Below, piece by piece: positions 26,961 to 34,879 of a DNA stretch of 64,000 nt. Both the position numbers and the translations under genes were made by a program. The stretch's first letter is position 1. Every line of letters starts with the position of its first letter. The DNA lies in assembly GCA_007692665.1 (NCBI GenBank), contig REBP01000113.1, forward strand, positions 1 through 64,000. The letters run 5' to 3'. The DNA is from Gemmatimonadales bacterium. Lineage in GTDB: Bacteria > Gemmatimonadota > Gemmatimonadetes > Longimicrobiales > Gaopeijiaceae. The notes beneath the pieces were generated by a model. That model was not told where the DNA came from. It searched no databases and saw only the letters and a program-made list of their open reading frames with translations.

Positions 26961-28024
26961 AGGCGACTCACGGTCGTGTGTCCGACGAGCCGGGCCAGTC
27001 GTTCCGGGGGGCACCCGAGTACCTCCTCCACCCAGGCGTCGTCGAACACCGTGTCCAGGTAGCGATGCCCACTGTCGGCCGCCACGGCCACGTACTGTCC
27101 GGGGGGGAGGCTCCGGTGACACGTCCGCACGGCCTGGAGGACGCCGCCGGCCGAGCCCCCCACCAGGAGCGCGTCGGTCCGGGCCAGGCGTCGGCATCCC
27201 ACGACGCAGTCGAGGTCGGTGACCCGAAGGACCCGGGGAGAAGCTGCCGTTCCGCCCCACCTTCGTTTCGCCAGGGGCGGGACCCGTGCGGCTCCCATCC
27301 CCGGAATCCGGCGCTCGCCCGCCTCCCCTCCGAAGAGAATGCTCCCCACCGCATCCACCGCGGTGACGCGCGTGGGTCGGGCGTTGGCGGCGACGAAATC
27401 CAGGCATCCCCCCAGGGTGCCGGTGGTTCCGACGCCCACGAAGACCCCGTCCACCTGACCCTCCAGCGCTTCGTCGATTTCGGCCATGGTCCCCATGGCA
27501 TGCGACACGGGATTGAGTGCGTTGGCGTACTGGTTCGGCCAGTACGCACCGTCGAGCGTGGTGACCAGGTGGGCGACCCGGTCGAGGCGCGCCGCGAGCG
27601 CGCTGGTTGCCGAGCCTTCGGGAACGCTCACCATGTCGATCTCGGCGCCCAGCGCCCGCATCGTCGCCAGCGTTCCGGGCTGGGCGCGGGCGTCCACGAC
27701 GCAGATGAACCGCAGCCCGTACCAGGCACAGGCCTGGGCGAGCCCGATCCCCATGTTCCCCGACGACGACTCGACGACCACCGAGCCCCGGCGGAGGCGT
27801 CCCGACCGAACGGCTTCGGCAATCATCGCTGCCGCCGGCCGGTCCTTGGCGCTCCCCCCGGGGTTCGCCGCCTCGAGCTTCAGGAAGAGCCGGCAACCGC
27901 CCTGCGGGAGAAACCCCGTGAGTTCCACGAGGGGAGTGTTTCCCACGGTTTCCAGGACGTTCCCGTACCGGGTGGGGGCAGCCCGCAGCTCCGGGGCTCG
28001 GGCATGCAGGGAGATCGTTTTCAT
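26957..28024 (-). CDS. SbnA-like PLP-dependent synthase (cysteine-synthase fold)
   Basis: 355 residues, fold-type II. PLP lysine in NPGGSAKDRPAAAM (Lys60), substrate loop ESSSGNMGIGLAQACA, phosphate loop GVGTTGTLGG. The segment ARLDRVAHL followed by GAYWPNQYANALNPVSHAMG is characteristic of the SbnA branch rather than CysK/CysM. SbnA joins O-phosphoserine to glutamate to give the precursor of 2,3-diaminopropionate. First gene of the cassette, starting at ATG 28024 and opening onto a 156-bp divergent region shared with the YciE gene. A 12-bp palindrome GGAGGCGCCTCC (28102-28113) lies in that region. Confidence 0.85.
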   Translation of the reverse strand: MKTISLHARAPELRAAPTRYGNVLETVGNTPLVELTGFLPQGGCRLFLKLEAANPGGSAKDRPAAAMIAEAVRSGRLRRGSVVVESSSGNMGIGLAQACAWYGLRFICVVDARAQPGTLATMRALGAEIDMVSVPEGSATSALAARLDRVAHLVTTLDGAYWPNQYANALNPVSHAMGTMAEIDEALEGQVDGVFVGVGTTGTLGGCLDFVAANARPTRVTAVDAVGSILFGGEAGERRIPGMGAARVPPLAKRRWGGTAASPRVLRVTDLDCVVGCRRLARTDALLVGGSAGGVLQAVRTCHRSLPPGQYVAVAADSGHRYLDTVFDDAWVEEVLGCPPERLARLVGHTTVSRL

Positions 28025-28180
28025 CGGGATCCTCGGAGGGCATGGGGCGGATGACCGGCGTTCGGGACGTACCTTCAGCAAGGAGGGGACCACCGCAACC
28101 GGGAGGCGCCTCCGGGCGGCATGGATGCTGCACTCCACGCCGGCACGATCTCCCCCGTCCCCTCAACCCGGAAACACACC

Positions 28181-28693
28181 ATGAAGCTGCAGACCCTTGA
28201 AGACCTGCTCGTCCACCAGATCCAGGACATTCTCAGCGCCGAACACCAGGTGAGTAAGGCCCTCCCGCGCATGGCCGAGGCTGCGGGATCCGAAGAGCTC
28301 CGCCAGGCGTTCCAGGACCACCACCAGGAGACCGATACGCAGATCGAGCGGCTCCGGAAGGCCCTCGAACTGCTGGAGAAGCCCGTCTCCGCGAGCCACT
28401 GCGAGGCCGCGGAGGGGCTCATCACCGAGGCGGAGGAGTACCTCGACGGCGAGGGGAACCGCGACGTTCTCGACGCGGCGATCATCACCGCGGCACAGCG
28501 CTTCGAGCACTACGAGATCGCCGCCTACGGCTCCGCCATTTCCTTCGCCCGGAAGCTGAACCGGGAAGAGGTTGCCAGGCTCCTGGAGGAGTCCCTCGAG
28601 GAGGAGAAGGCTGCCGACGAAAAACTGAACTCCATCGCGGAGAACGGCGTGAATGACGCGGCCATGAAGGCGGGCAGCGACAAGTCCCGCTGA
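28181..28693 (+). CDS. YciE/DUF892 ferritin-like four-helix protein
   Basis: 170 residues. It begins KLQTLEDLLVHQIQDILSAEHQ and continues with LPRMAEAA, HQETDTQIERLRKALELL, AAIITAAQRFEHYEIAAYG and ARLLEESLEEEKAADEKL. These are the family's Glu/His di-metal helices, complete. DUF892 proteins are stress-induced and structurally close to rubrerythrin; no enzymatic activity is assigned. Upstream in-frame codons (from 28121) exist, but ATG 28181 matches the family N-terminus. Divergent from the SbnA-like operon; a hairpin follows the stop. Confidence 0.9.
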   Translation: MKLQTLEDLLVHQIQDILSAEHQVSKALPRMAEAAGSEELRQAFQDHHQETDTQIERLRKALELLEKPVSASHCEAAEGLITEAEEYLDGEGNRDVLDAAIITAAQRFEHYEIAAYGSAISFARKLNREEVARLLEESLEEEKAADEKLNSIAENGVNDAAMKAGSDKSR

Positions 28694-28721
28694 ACCCGGG
28701 CACTTCTCGCCCGACAGGACG

Positions 28722-28747
28722 CCCACCTCACCGGTCGGTGAGGTGGG
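28722..28747. terminator. bidirectional hairpin between convergent genes
   Basis: An 11-bp perfect stem CCCACCTCACC/GGTGAGGTGGG closes a GGTC loop. It begins 28 bp after the YciE stop and contains the stop codon of the convergent mscS gene in one arm. No U-tract follows on either side, so intrinsic termination would be of the GC-stem-only kind. Confidence 0.6.
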
Positions 28748-29786
28748 GGTCCTGTTCGATGCGGAAGCGTGGGAGGGCGTCCGGGTAGTGCTCCTTCAGG
28801 AAGGTGACAAGCCCTTCCCGCACATGGCACCGCAGGTCCCACGCCGACCCCGAATCGCGGCTGCTCACGAGCGCCCTCAACTCGAGCGTCGTCGGAAGGG
28901 CGTCGGTGACCACGACTTCGGCCACGCGCCCGTCCCATGCCGGGTGGCCCTCGACGAGCTCCCGGACCTGCGCCCGAATGGCGCCCAGGGGTGCATCGTA
29001 GTCCACATGAAGGAAGACCGTGCCGAGGATGTCGGCCGTCCGGCGCGTCCAGTTGGTGAAGGGTTTTTCGAGAAAGTAGATGATGGGGAGGACGAGGCGC
29101 CGCTCGTCCCAGATCCGGATGATGACGTAGGTCAGGGTGATCTCCTCGACCCGCCCCCACTCTCCCTCCACCACCACGACATCATCCAGCCGGATGGGCT
29201 GTGTCACCGCGATCTGGAAACCGGCGAGGAGGTTTCCAAGGGCGCGCTGCGCCGCGAAGCCGATGATGATCCCCGCCACGCCCGCCGAGGCCAGGAGTCC
29301 ACCGCCGAACTGACGGAAGCCGTCGAACTGGAGGAGGATTGACGCGGCGACGAGAACCAGGATCGCCACCGTCAGGGCCTGTCTCAGGATGCGGAACTGC
29401 GTGTGGAAACGCCGCGCCCGGAGGTTGTCCGCCATGTCCATCTGGACGGCGGCCAGGAGATGGTCCTCGAGGACCCGGACCAGGCGGATCAGCAGGAACC
29501 CGAGGGCGGCTAGCGACAGGATGACGAGGAATCGGCCCAGCCCGTCGGGGTGTCCGTCGGGAAAGGCACGCGGCGAGGCCAGCGACAGGGCCAGGTGCGC
29601 ACCCAGCGTGATGAGAAAGAGCGCCGCCGGCGTGTCCGCGCGGAGCCGCAGGGACTCGACCAGCGCCGGGTGGTGCGGGCGGACCACGTAGCGGAGGACC
29701 AGGATGAGCACGCCGTAGAGAAGGAGCCCCGCCAGGGCTCCCACGGCCAGGATCAGCACGATTTCGGTGAGTTCATTCAGATTCAT
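28728..29786 (-). CDS. MscS-family mechanosensitive ion channel
   Basis: 352 residues. Four hydrophobic segments (about 7-30, 52-72, 84-106, 130-152) precede the pore helix and beta domain. The pore region is LLASAGVAGIIIGFAAQRALGNLLAGFQIAVTQP, with the alternating Gly/Ala packing of MscS TM3, then the beta domain VVVEGEWGRVEEITLTYVIIR. It would protect the cell from hypo-osmotic shock. Starts at ATG 29786. The stop lies in the hairpin shared with the YciE gene. Osmotic logic fits the nearby trehalose locus, though it is not in that operon. Confidence 0.93.
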   Translation of the reverse strand: MNLNELTEIVLILAVGALAGLLLYGVLILVLRYVVRPHHPALVESLRLRADTPAALFLITLGAHLALSLASPRAFPDGHPDGLGRFLVILSLAALGFLLIRLVRVLEDHLLAAVQMDMADNLRARRFHTQFRILRQALTVAILVLVAASILLQFDGFRQFGGGLLASAGVAGIIIGFAAQRALGNLLAGFQIAVTQPIRLDDVVVVEGEWGRVEEITLTYVIIRIWDERRLVLPIIYFLEKPFTNWTRRTADILGTVFLHVDYDAPLGAIRAQVRELVEGHPAWDGRVAEVVVTDALPTTLELRALVSSRDSGSAWDLRCHVREGLVTFLKEHYPDALPRFRIEQDPHLTDR

Positions 29787-29831
29787 GAAACTGAACGACG
29801 GAGAATTTCATGGGCAGGGGAGGGCACGGCG

Positions 29832-30353
29832 TCAGCCTGACCCGGGTTCCCCCCCTCTCCCCTGGTCGCTGGAGGCGACGTCGCCGGCCTCCATCCGGGC
29901 CTTGAAGCGACGCAGCCCCTTGCCGATCTCCTCTTCGACGGCGGAGCGGGGCAACGGGACCCCGGGTTCGCCGACCTGGAGGAGCAGGTCGACGTGGGTC
30001 GCGTCTCCGTCCCGCCATGGCCGGGAGGTGAATTCCCCCCGGTGCGGGACCTCGACCCCCGGGGAAGTCGCCCAGCGAAGCAGGTCCGGCCGACGTTCCT
30101 CGGTGATGTCGGTCTCCCAGTCGACCTCCCGGAGCAGACCGGGATGGTCGAACGCCCGCCAGCCGTCGAACACCGCGTCCGGGTTCCGACGGATCGTGAA
30201 CGAGGCGCGCGTCCGGAACGTCTCCGGGCGGTCCACGTCGAGACGGGCGGGTCCGAGGCGACGGGCCGTGAGCAGGAGGGCGGCAGAGGCGCCCGCCAGC
30301 ACCCCGGCCCAGAGCAGGTAGTTGAAGGTGTTTCCGTCGTGATCGCGTCTCAT
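29832..30353 (-). CDS. membrane-anchored SRPBCC (cyclase/dehydrase-like) protein
   Basis: 173 residues. One N-terminal membrane helix (about 9-26, LLWAGVLAGASAALLL), then a START/SRPBCC-like domain: TRASFTIRRNPDAVFDGWRAFDHPG, a middle strand set, and the helix VEEEIGKGLRRFKARMEAG. Such proteins are the single-domain relatives of polyketide cyclase/dehydrase and bind lipids or hydrophobic molecules. A strong ribosome binding site GGAGG (30360-30364) fixes the start at 30353. It shares a 137-bp upstream region with the divergent P450 gene, suggesting joint regulation. Confidence 0.75.
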   Translation of the reverse strand: MRRDHDGNTFNYLLWAGVLAGASAALLLTARRLGPARLDVDRPETFRTRASFTIRRNPDAVFDGWRAFDHPGLLREVDWETDITEERRPDLLRWATSPGVEVPHRGEFTSRPWRDGDATHVDLLLQVGEPGVPLPRSAVEEEIGKGLRRFKARMEAGDVASSDQGRGGEPGSG

Positions 30354-30388
30354 TTCTGCCCTCCGGGGCGTGTAGGATATGCTCGACT

Positions 30389-30405
30389 CTTGAAGCTTCT
30401 TCAAG
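30389..30405. promoter_or_regulatory. inverted repeat between SRPBCC and P450 genes, candidate operator
   Basis: CTTGAAG-CTT-CTTCAAG: two perfect 7-bp arms with a 3-bp spacer, AT-richer than its surroundings. Reading toward the SRPBCC gene, TTGAAG inside one arm lies 17 bp from CATATC and could be a weak -35/-10 pair. The position, 36 bp from the SRPBCC start and 86 bp from the P450 start, fits a shared repressor site. No regulator gene is adjacent. Confidence 0.5.
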
Positions 30406-30490
30406 AATCGGGCCCCTGCCCGGGCCGGGCCTGAAGATTGCATTGAGTGGTGCAGTGACTGCCGATCCGCTCCTCGCATCCGATTCCATC

Positions 30491-31762
30491 ATGTCCACTC
30501 CCCGAGAGAGATCGCTCGACGCGACAATCGCCCTTCGCCGCGAAGGGTACCCGTTCATTCTTCGCCGACGGAAGCGCCTCGGCTCCGATGTCTTCGAAAC
30601 CCGGATCCTCCTCCAGCCCACCATGTGCGTGGGGGGCGAGGAAGCGGCGAAGCTCTTCTACCGGACGGAGTACTTTCGTCGGGATGGCGCGTCCCCGTCG
30701 AGAGTCGAGAAGACCCTCTTCGGGGAGGGTGGAGTGCAGGGGCTCGACGGAGAGCGCCACCTCGCCCGGAAGGCGATGTTCATGAGCCTCATGGGAGAAG
30801 AAAGGCTGGCGGATCTGAACCGGCGGCTCCGACGGGAATGGGAATTCCGGGCGGAGGCATGGGCCCTCCGCGGACAGGTCGTTCTCCTGGACGAGGTCAG
30901 GCCGGCTCTCTGTCGGGCGATCTGTGCCTGGAGCGGTGTGCCCCTCCCCGAATCCGATCTGGTTCGCCGTACCGAGGATCTTTCGGCGCTCATCGAGGCC
31001 GCCGGGGCGGTGGGTCCCCGTCACTGGAAGGGACGCCTCGCCCGCCGGCGATCCGAGCGCTGGATCGCGGATCTCGTCCGCTCCGTCCGATCCGGAACGC
31101 TCGCACCCCCCGAAGGATCGCCACTGGAGGTGATCGCGCGGTACCGATCCCCGAAGGGCGAGGAACTGGACGCCGACATTGCGGCCGTCGAGGTCCTCAA
31201 CATCCTGCGCCCGACGGTGGCGGTGGCGTACTACCTGGTCTACGTCGCACTGGCCCTTCATGAGCATCCGGAGGAGCGGGTCCGGCTCGACGAGGAAGAC
31301 GGACGGACCCGGGACGAGCGCATCGTGCACTTCGTACAGGAGGTTCGTCGATTCTACCCGTTCTTTCCGTTCGCTGCCGCCATCGTGCGGAAGGACTTCG
31401 AGTGGGAAGGCCACAGGTTTCCGGAGAACCGGCGGGTCCTGCTGGATCTCTACGGCACGAACCGGGACCCCTCCGTCTGGGAGGACCCGGACCGTTTTCA
31501 TCCGCCTCGATTCCGTGACCGGGACCCGGGGCTCTACGCCCTCATCCCGCAGGGGGGCGGCGACCACGATTCGAACCACCGCTGTGCCGGCGAATTCATG
31601 ACCGTCGAGATCATGAAGGGCTGGGTGGAGTTCCTCTCGTCGGGGGTGGACTACGATGTCTTCCCCCAGGACCTGGAGATCGACCCCGCCGTGATGCCCG
31701 GTCGACCTGCGAGCGGATTCGTCATCGAGAATGTTCGACTACGAAGGGAGGTTTCCAGATGA
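30491..31762 (+). CDS. cytochrome P450 of the CYP152 (fatty-acid peroxygenase) type
   Basis: 423 residues, the CYP152 length. The heme-thiolate loop is PQGGGDHDSNHRCAGE (Cys365), which is CYP152-like and lacks the usual FxxGxRxCxG. Arg240-Pro241 in LNILRPTVAV replaces the acid-alcohol pair of normal P450s. In CYP152 enzymes this Arg binds the fatty-acid carboxylate, which allows hydrogen peroxide to be used directly without a reductase. The expected activity is alpha- or beta-hydroxylation, or decarboxylation, of fatty acids. ATG 30491 was chosen because it fits the family start; TTG 30443 upstream is possible. Coupled to the next gene by ATGA. Divergent from the SRPBCC gene with a shared inverted repeat. 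Confidence 0.9.
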   Translation: MSTPRERSLDATIALRREGYPFILRRRKRLGSDVFETRILLQPTMCVGGEEAAKLFYRTEYFRRDGASPSRVEKTLFGEGGVQGLDGERHLARKAMFMSLMGEERLADLNRRLRREWEFRAEAWALRGQVVLLDEVRPALCRAICAWSGVPLPESDLVRRTEDLSALIEAAGAVGPRHWKGRLARRRSERWIADLVRSVRSGTLAPPEGSPLEVIARYRSPKGEELDADIAAVEVLNILRPTVAVAYYLVYVALALHEHPEERVRLDEEDGRTRDERIVHFVQEVRRFYPFFPFAAAIVRKDFEWEGHRFPENRRVLLDLYGTNRDPSVWEDPDRFHPPRFRDRDPGLYALIPQGGGDHDSNHRCAGEFMTVEIMKGWVEFLSSGVDYDVFPQDLEIDPAVMPGRPASGFVIENVRLRREVSR

Positions 31763-32670
31763 ACATCCTCCTCGCCACCGACGGCTCCCGATACGCGCGG
31801 GAGGCTGCGTCCTTCCTGCGGTCCCACCTTGACCCCGCCGCAGCGGTCCGGATCGAACTGGCCACGGTCATCGCCCCCCCGGGCCCGGCTGCCTCGGCCG
31901 CTTCCGGCCGGAGCGGGGAGGTTCCCGGTCGCCGACGGGCGCGGGCGCAGGAGTGGCTTGAACAGACCCGAAAGGAACTCGGTCCCGAACTGGCTCCTGT
32001 CCGCAGCCGAATCCTCTACGGCAGCCCCGAGGACATCCTGGTCCGGGAGGCGTGCCGGCACGACCTCGTGGTGGCCGGGGTGAAGGGCTCCGGAGCCGCC
32101 CCGTTCTTCGAGCTCGGCCGCGTGGCGAGGGCGCTCCTCCGCCACGCGGACTGCTCCGTTCTCCTGGTCCGCAACCAGCGGGCTCCGGAAGAGGGGAAGC
32201 CCTTCCACGTGCTGGTGACCCAGGCCGTTGCCGGAGACGGGCTACCGCCGGGATGGTCCCTGCTTCAGCCTTTTGCCCTCTCGCGGGCCAGCCTCGAAGT
32301 CGTCACGGTTCTCGATCGAGACACGCGTTCGAGTGGAGGGGGGACGGCGGGGGACCAGCGCGACCGAACGCGTCGGTGGCTCACGCGTACCGCGGGGCGG
32401 CTCAGGGTGCCCTCGGGTCAGCCGCGCTGCGCCCTCCTGGAGGGACGCCCGGGCGCGGAACTGGAGCGGCGTGCACTGGAAACCGGGGCCGACCTCCTGG
32501 TCGTGGGGGCCCGCCGGGGGGAAGCTCCGGGCCCCGGCCCCCTGGGGAGCACGGCACGGGAGCTGGCGTGGCGCGCTCCCTGTTCGGTGCTCACCGTCCG
32601 CCACCGGCAGGCCGTTCCGACGCTTGAGATGGTCTCCAGCGCGGATGCAGGGGCCGACATCCAGGCCTAG
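31759..32670 (+). CDS. universal stress protein, two tandem Usp domains
   Basis: 303 residues. Domain 1 begins MNILLATDGSRYAREAASFL and has the ATP-binding end VVAGVKGSG...ALLRHADCSVLLVR. Domain 2 (about 155-290) ends in LLVVGARRGEAPGPGPLGSTARELAW, PCSVLTVRH, with the GxxG(9)G(S/T) pattern kept in both. Tandem Usp proteins bind ATP and respond to stress. Start in ATGA overlap with the P450 gene with AAGGGAGG (31744-31751) before it. Its TAG stop overlaps the convergent glgP stop inside ctag. Confidence 0.92.
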   Translation: MNILLATDGSRYAREAASFLRSHLDPAAAVRIELATVIAPPGPAASAASGRSGEVPGRRRARAQEWLEQTRKELGPELAPVRSRILYGSPEDILVREACRHDLVVAGVKGSGAAPFFELGRVARALLRHADCSVLLVRNQRAPEEGKPFHVLVTQAVAGDGLPPGWSLLQPFALSRASLEVVTVLDRDTRSSGGGTAGDQRDRTRRWLTRTAGRLRVPSGQPRCALLEGRPGAELERRALETGADLLVVGARRGEAPGPGPLGSTARELAWRAPCSVLTVRHRQAVPTLEMVSSADAGADIQA

Positions 32671-34730
32671 GCACCGTGCCGCAGGTAGATCGTGTCCCGG
32701 TAGTCCCGAACCATTCGGTGGCTCGAAAAGGCGTGTGGAAGTGTCGCCATGGCCTCCTTCATCCGGGCGACCCACCTCACCGGGATCCCCCATTCGTCCT
32801 GTTCGTAGAAGGTGGGTATGACCTCGGCGCGAAGGGTTTCCAGCAGAAGTCGGGCATCGCGGTCATCCTGCTCCTCTTCGGAGAGATGTGCGCTGGACTC
32901 GTCCTCACCGATCATCCAGCCGTTGGAACCATTGTACCCTTCCGGCCACCATCCGTCGGCGATGGCGAGGTTGAGCCCGCCATGAACGGCCACCTTCTGG
33001 CCGCTGGTCCCGCTGGCTTCCATGGGGCGCCGGGGGTTGTTCAGCCAGACGTCGCAGCCGGCGACCATCGCCCTCCCGATGGCCATGTCGTAGTCCTCGA
33101 GGAACACGACACGTCCGTTTACGTCGGGGTGTCGCGTGACCTCGTGAAGTTCCTGGATGAGATCCTTTCCGCCCTCGTCGTCCGGATGAGCCTTGCCGGC
33201 GAAGACCAGCTGCAACGGGCGGGTATCGTCGGAGATCAGCTCGATGGCGGCGGGGAGATCCCTGAAGAGAAGCGGTGCGCGCTTGTAGGTGGCGAAGCGC
33301 CGGGCAAACCCGATGGTCAGCGTGTCGGGATCGAGCCGCGGGGTCTGCCGGAGCGTCTGCTCACCGGCGCGACGGTGCGCGAAATCGAGGAAGGCCTCCC
33401 GCAGCGATCGCCGGCAGGCCCACAGGAGCTCGTCGGGAAGGTTCCGGGCCCGGGCCCAGAAGTCCGCCTCCATCTGGTTGGCCTTCCAGTCACCGAGGTG
33501 GGTGGTCAGGAACTCGGAGGCAGCCCGGCTCGTCCAGGTCGCCAGGTGCACCCCGTTGGTGACGTGACCGACGGGGACCTCCTCCACGGGCCGGCCGGGC
33601 CACAGGTCGTGCCACATGTGCCGGGACACGGCCCCGTGAAGCTGCGACACCCCGTTCGACGACCGCGCCATCCGCATCCCCAGCACGGTCATGTTGAACG
33701 GTTCTCCGGGATCCCCGGGGTGGATCCTCCCGAGGTCCATGAGCTCGGGGACGGGGATGCCCAGGGACCGGGCCATGGAGCCGAAGCTGGCCTCGAAGAG
33801 CTCGTAATCGAACCGGTCGTGACCCGCCGGGACCGGGGTGTGGGTGGTGAACACGGTGCGGCTCCGGACCTTCGCCACGGCGTCGTCCCTGTCCAGCCCC
33901 GCCTCCAGCTCTTCCCGCAGGAGTTCCAGCGTCAGGAAGGCGCAGTGCCCCTCGTTCATGTGGTACACATCGGGGGAGAGGCCCAGCGCCCGGAGAAGTC
34001 GCACCCCCCCGATCCCGAGCACGATCTCCTTCCGGATCCGGGCCTCCATGCCGCCCTGGTAGAGCCGGTGCGTGAGATCGCGCAGTTCGGCGGGCGTGCC
34101 CTCCTCGTCCAGGTCCAGGAGATGGAGCGTGGTGCGCCCCACCTGGACCGTCCACGAGCCCACCGTGACTTCCGTGTCTCCCAGGTGGACCCGAACCCTT
34201 GCGAGCTCGCCATCGGGCCCCACGGTGCGGACGAGGGGCGAGCTCCCGGTCTCGAGGGCGTCGGACCGATCCTGCTGTCGCCCGACCTCGTCAAAGTACT
34301 GCGTGAAGTAGCCGTCCCGGAGAAAGAGGCCGACCGCCACGAGGGGGATGCCCAGGTCCGACGCGGACTTGAGGTGATCGCCAGCCAGCACCCCGAGTCC
34401 GCCGGAATACAGCGGAAGGCTCTCGTGCAGCGCGTACTCCATGCAGAAGTAGGCGACGCGGGGGGACCCGGGATCCAGGGGCGCGGCGAGATCGGTGCGG
34501 AACTCGGAGTACACCCGCTCCACGCGCTCCCGGAACGACGCCTGGGCGAGGACCTCCGGGTCGGGGTCCGCGAGCGTCGCAAGGGGGTTGTTGCGGCTGC
34601 GTGCGAAGGCGGCAGGATCCAGCCTCTCGAACAGGTCGAGGGCCTCCGGGCTCCAGCTCCACCAGACGTTCCCGGCGATCTCCGAAAGCATGTCGAGCAC
34701 CTGGGGTCCCGCGTGGGCCTGCAGATTCAT
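32667..34730 (-). CDS. glgP: alpha-glucan phosphorylase (GlgP, short bacterial/thermophile type)
   Basis: 687 residues, the length of the alpha-glucan phosphorylase type found in Thermotoga and Thermus. It removes glucose 1-phosphate from the non-reducing ends of glycogen or maltodextrin. Seen: YFCMEYALHESLPLYSGGLGVLAGDHLK, VYHMNEGHCAFL, TTHTPVPAGHDRF, PVGHVTNGVHLATW, FARRFATYKRAPLL, and PLP/phosphate region EASGTSGQKVAVHGGLN. It starts at ATG 34730 with AGGAAAAGGGAAACC before it. It lies apart from the main minus arm and faces the universal stress gene. It feeds glucose phosphate from the glucan made by the neighbouring GlgB/GlgE. Confidence 0.95.
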   Translation of the reverse strand: MNLQAHAGPQVLDMLSEIAGNVWWSWSPEALDLFERLDPAAFARSRNNPLATLADPDPEVLAQASFRERVERVYSEFRTDLAAPLDPGSPRVAYFCMEYALHESLPLYSGGLGVLAGDHLKSASDLGIPLVAVGLFLRDGYFTQYFDEVGRQQDRSDALETGSSPLVRTVGPDGELARVRVHLGDTEVTVGSWTVQVGRTTLHLLDLDEEGTPAELRDLTHRLYQGGMEARIRKEIVLGIGGVRLLRALGLSPDVYHMNEGHCAFLTLELLREELEAGLDRDDAVAKVRSRTVFTTHTPVPAGHDRFDYELFEASFGSMARSLGIPVPELMDLGRIHPGDPGEPFNMTVLGMRMARSSNGVSQLHGAVSRHMWHDLWPGRPVEEVPVGHVTNGVHLATWTSRAASEFLTTHLGDWKANQMEADFWARARNLPDELLWACRRSLREAFLDFAHRRAGEQTLRQTPRLDPDTLTIGFARRFATYKRAPLLFRDLPAAIELISDDTRPLQLVFAGKAHPDDEGGKDLIQELHEVTRHPDVNGRVVFLEDYDMAIGRAMVAGCDVWLNNPRRPMEASGTSGQKVAVHGGLNLAIADGWWPEGYNGSNGWMIGEDESSAHLSEEEQDDRDARLLLETLRAEVIPTFYEQDEWGIPVRWVARMKEAMATLPHAFSSHRMVRDYRDTIYLRHGA

Positions 34731-34866
34731 GGTTTCCCTTTTCCTGAGACGCATCCTGTCGATGGGGGGGCACAGAAAGTGTCGACCCGGGCCACATGGG
34801 CGCGCAAGTCCCGCGCCGGGGCCCGGTCCGGGTCTTGCGTAGGAAGCCCCATACAACTTCACGGGG

Positions 34867-34873
34867 AAGGAGG
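34867..34873 (+). promoter_or_regulatory. ribosome binding site fixing the aminotransferase start
   Basis: AAGGAGG, 6 bases before ATG 34880. It decides the start over an in-frame codon at 34796 and shows that the Tat-like signal is the true N-terminus. Confidence 0.75.
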
Positions 34874-34879
34874 TACACG

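Noticed and set aside
28102..28113. GGAGGCGCCTCC palindrome as an operator
   Set aside because: A 12-bp GC palindrome is not rare at this base composition and nothing else supports it; noted only in the gene entry.
23779..28693. Complete siderophore (staphyloferrin B-like) locus
   Set aside because: Only SbnA-like and SbnH-like enzymes are present; SbnB, NIS synthetases, exporter and receptor genes are missing, so a siderophore product is not claimed.
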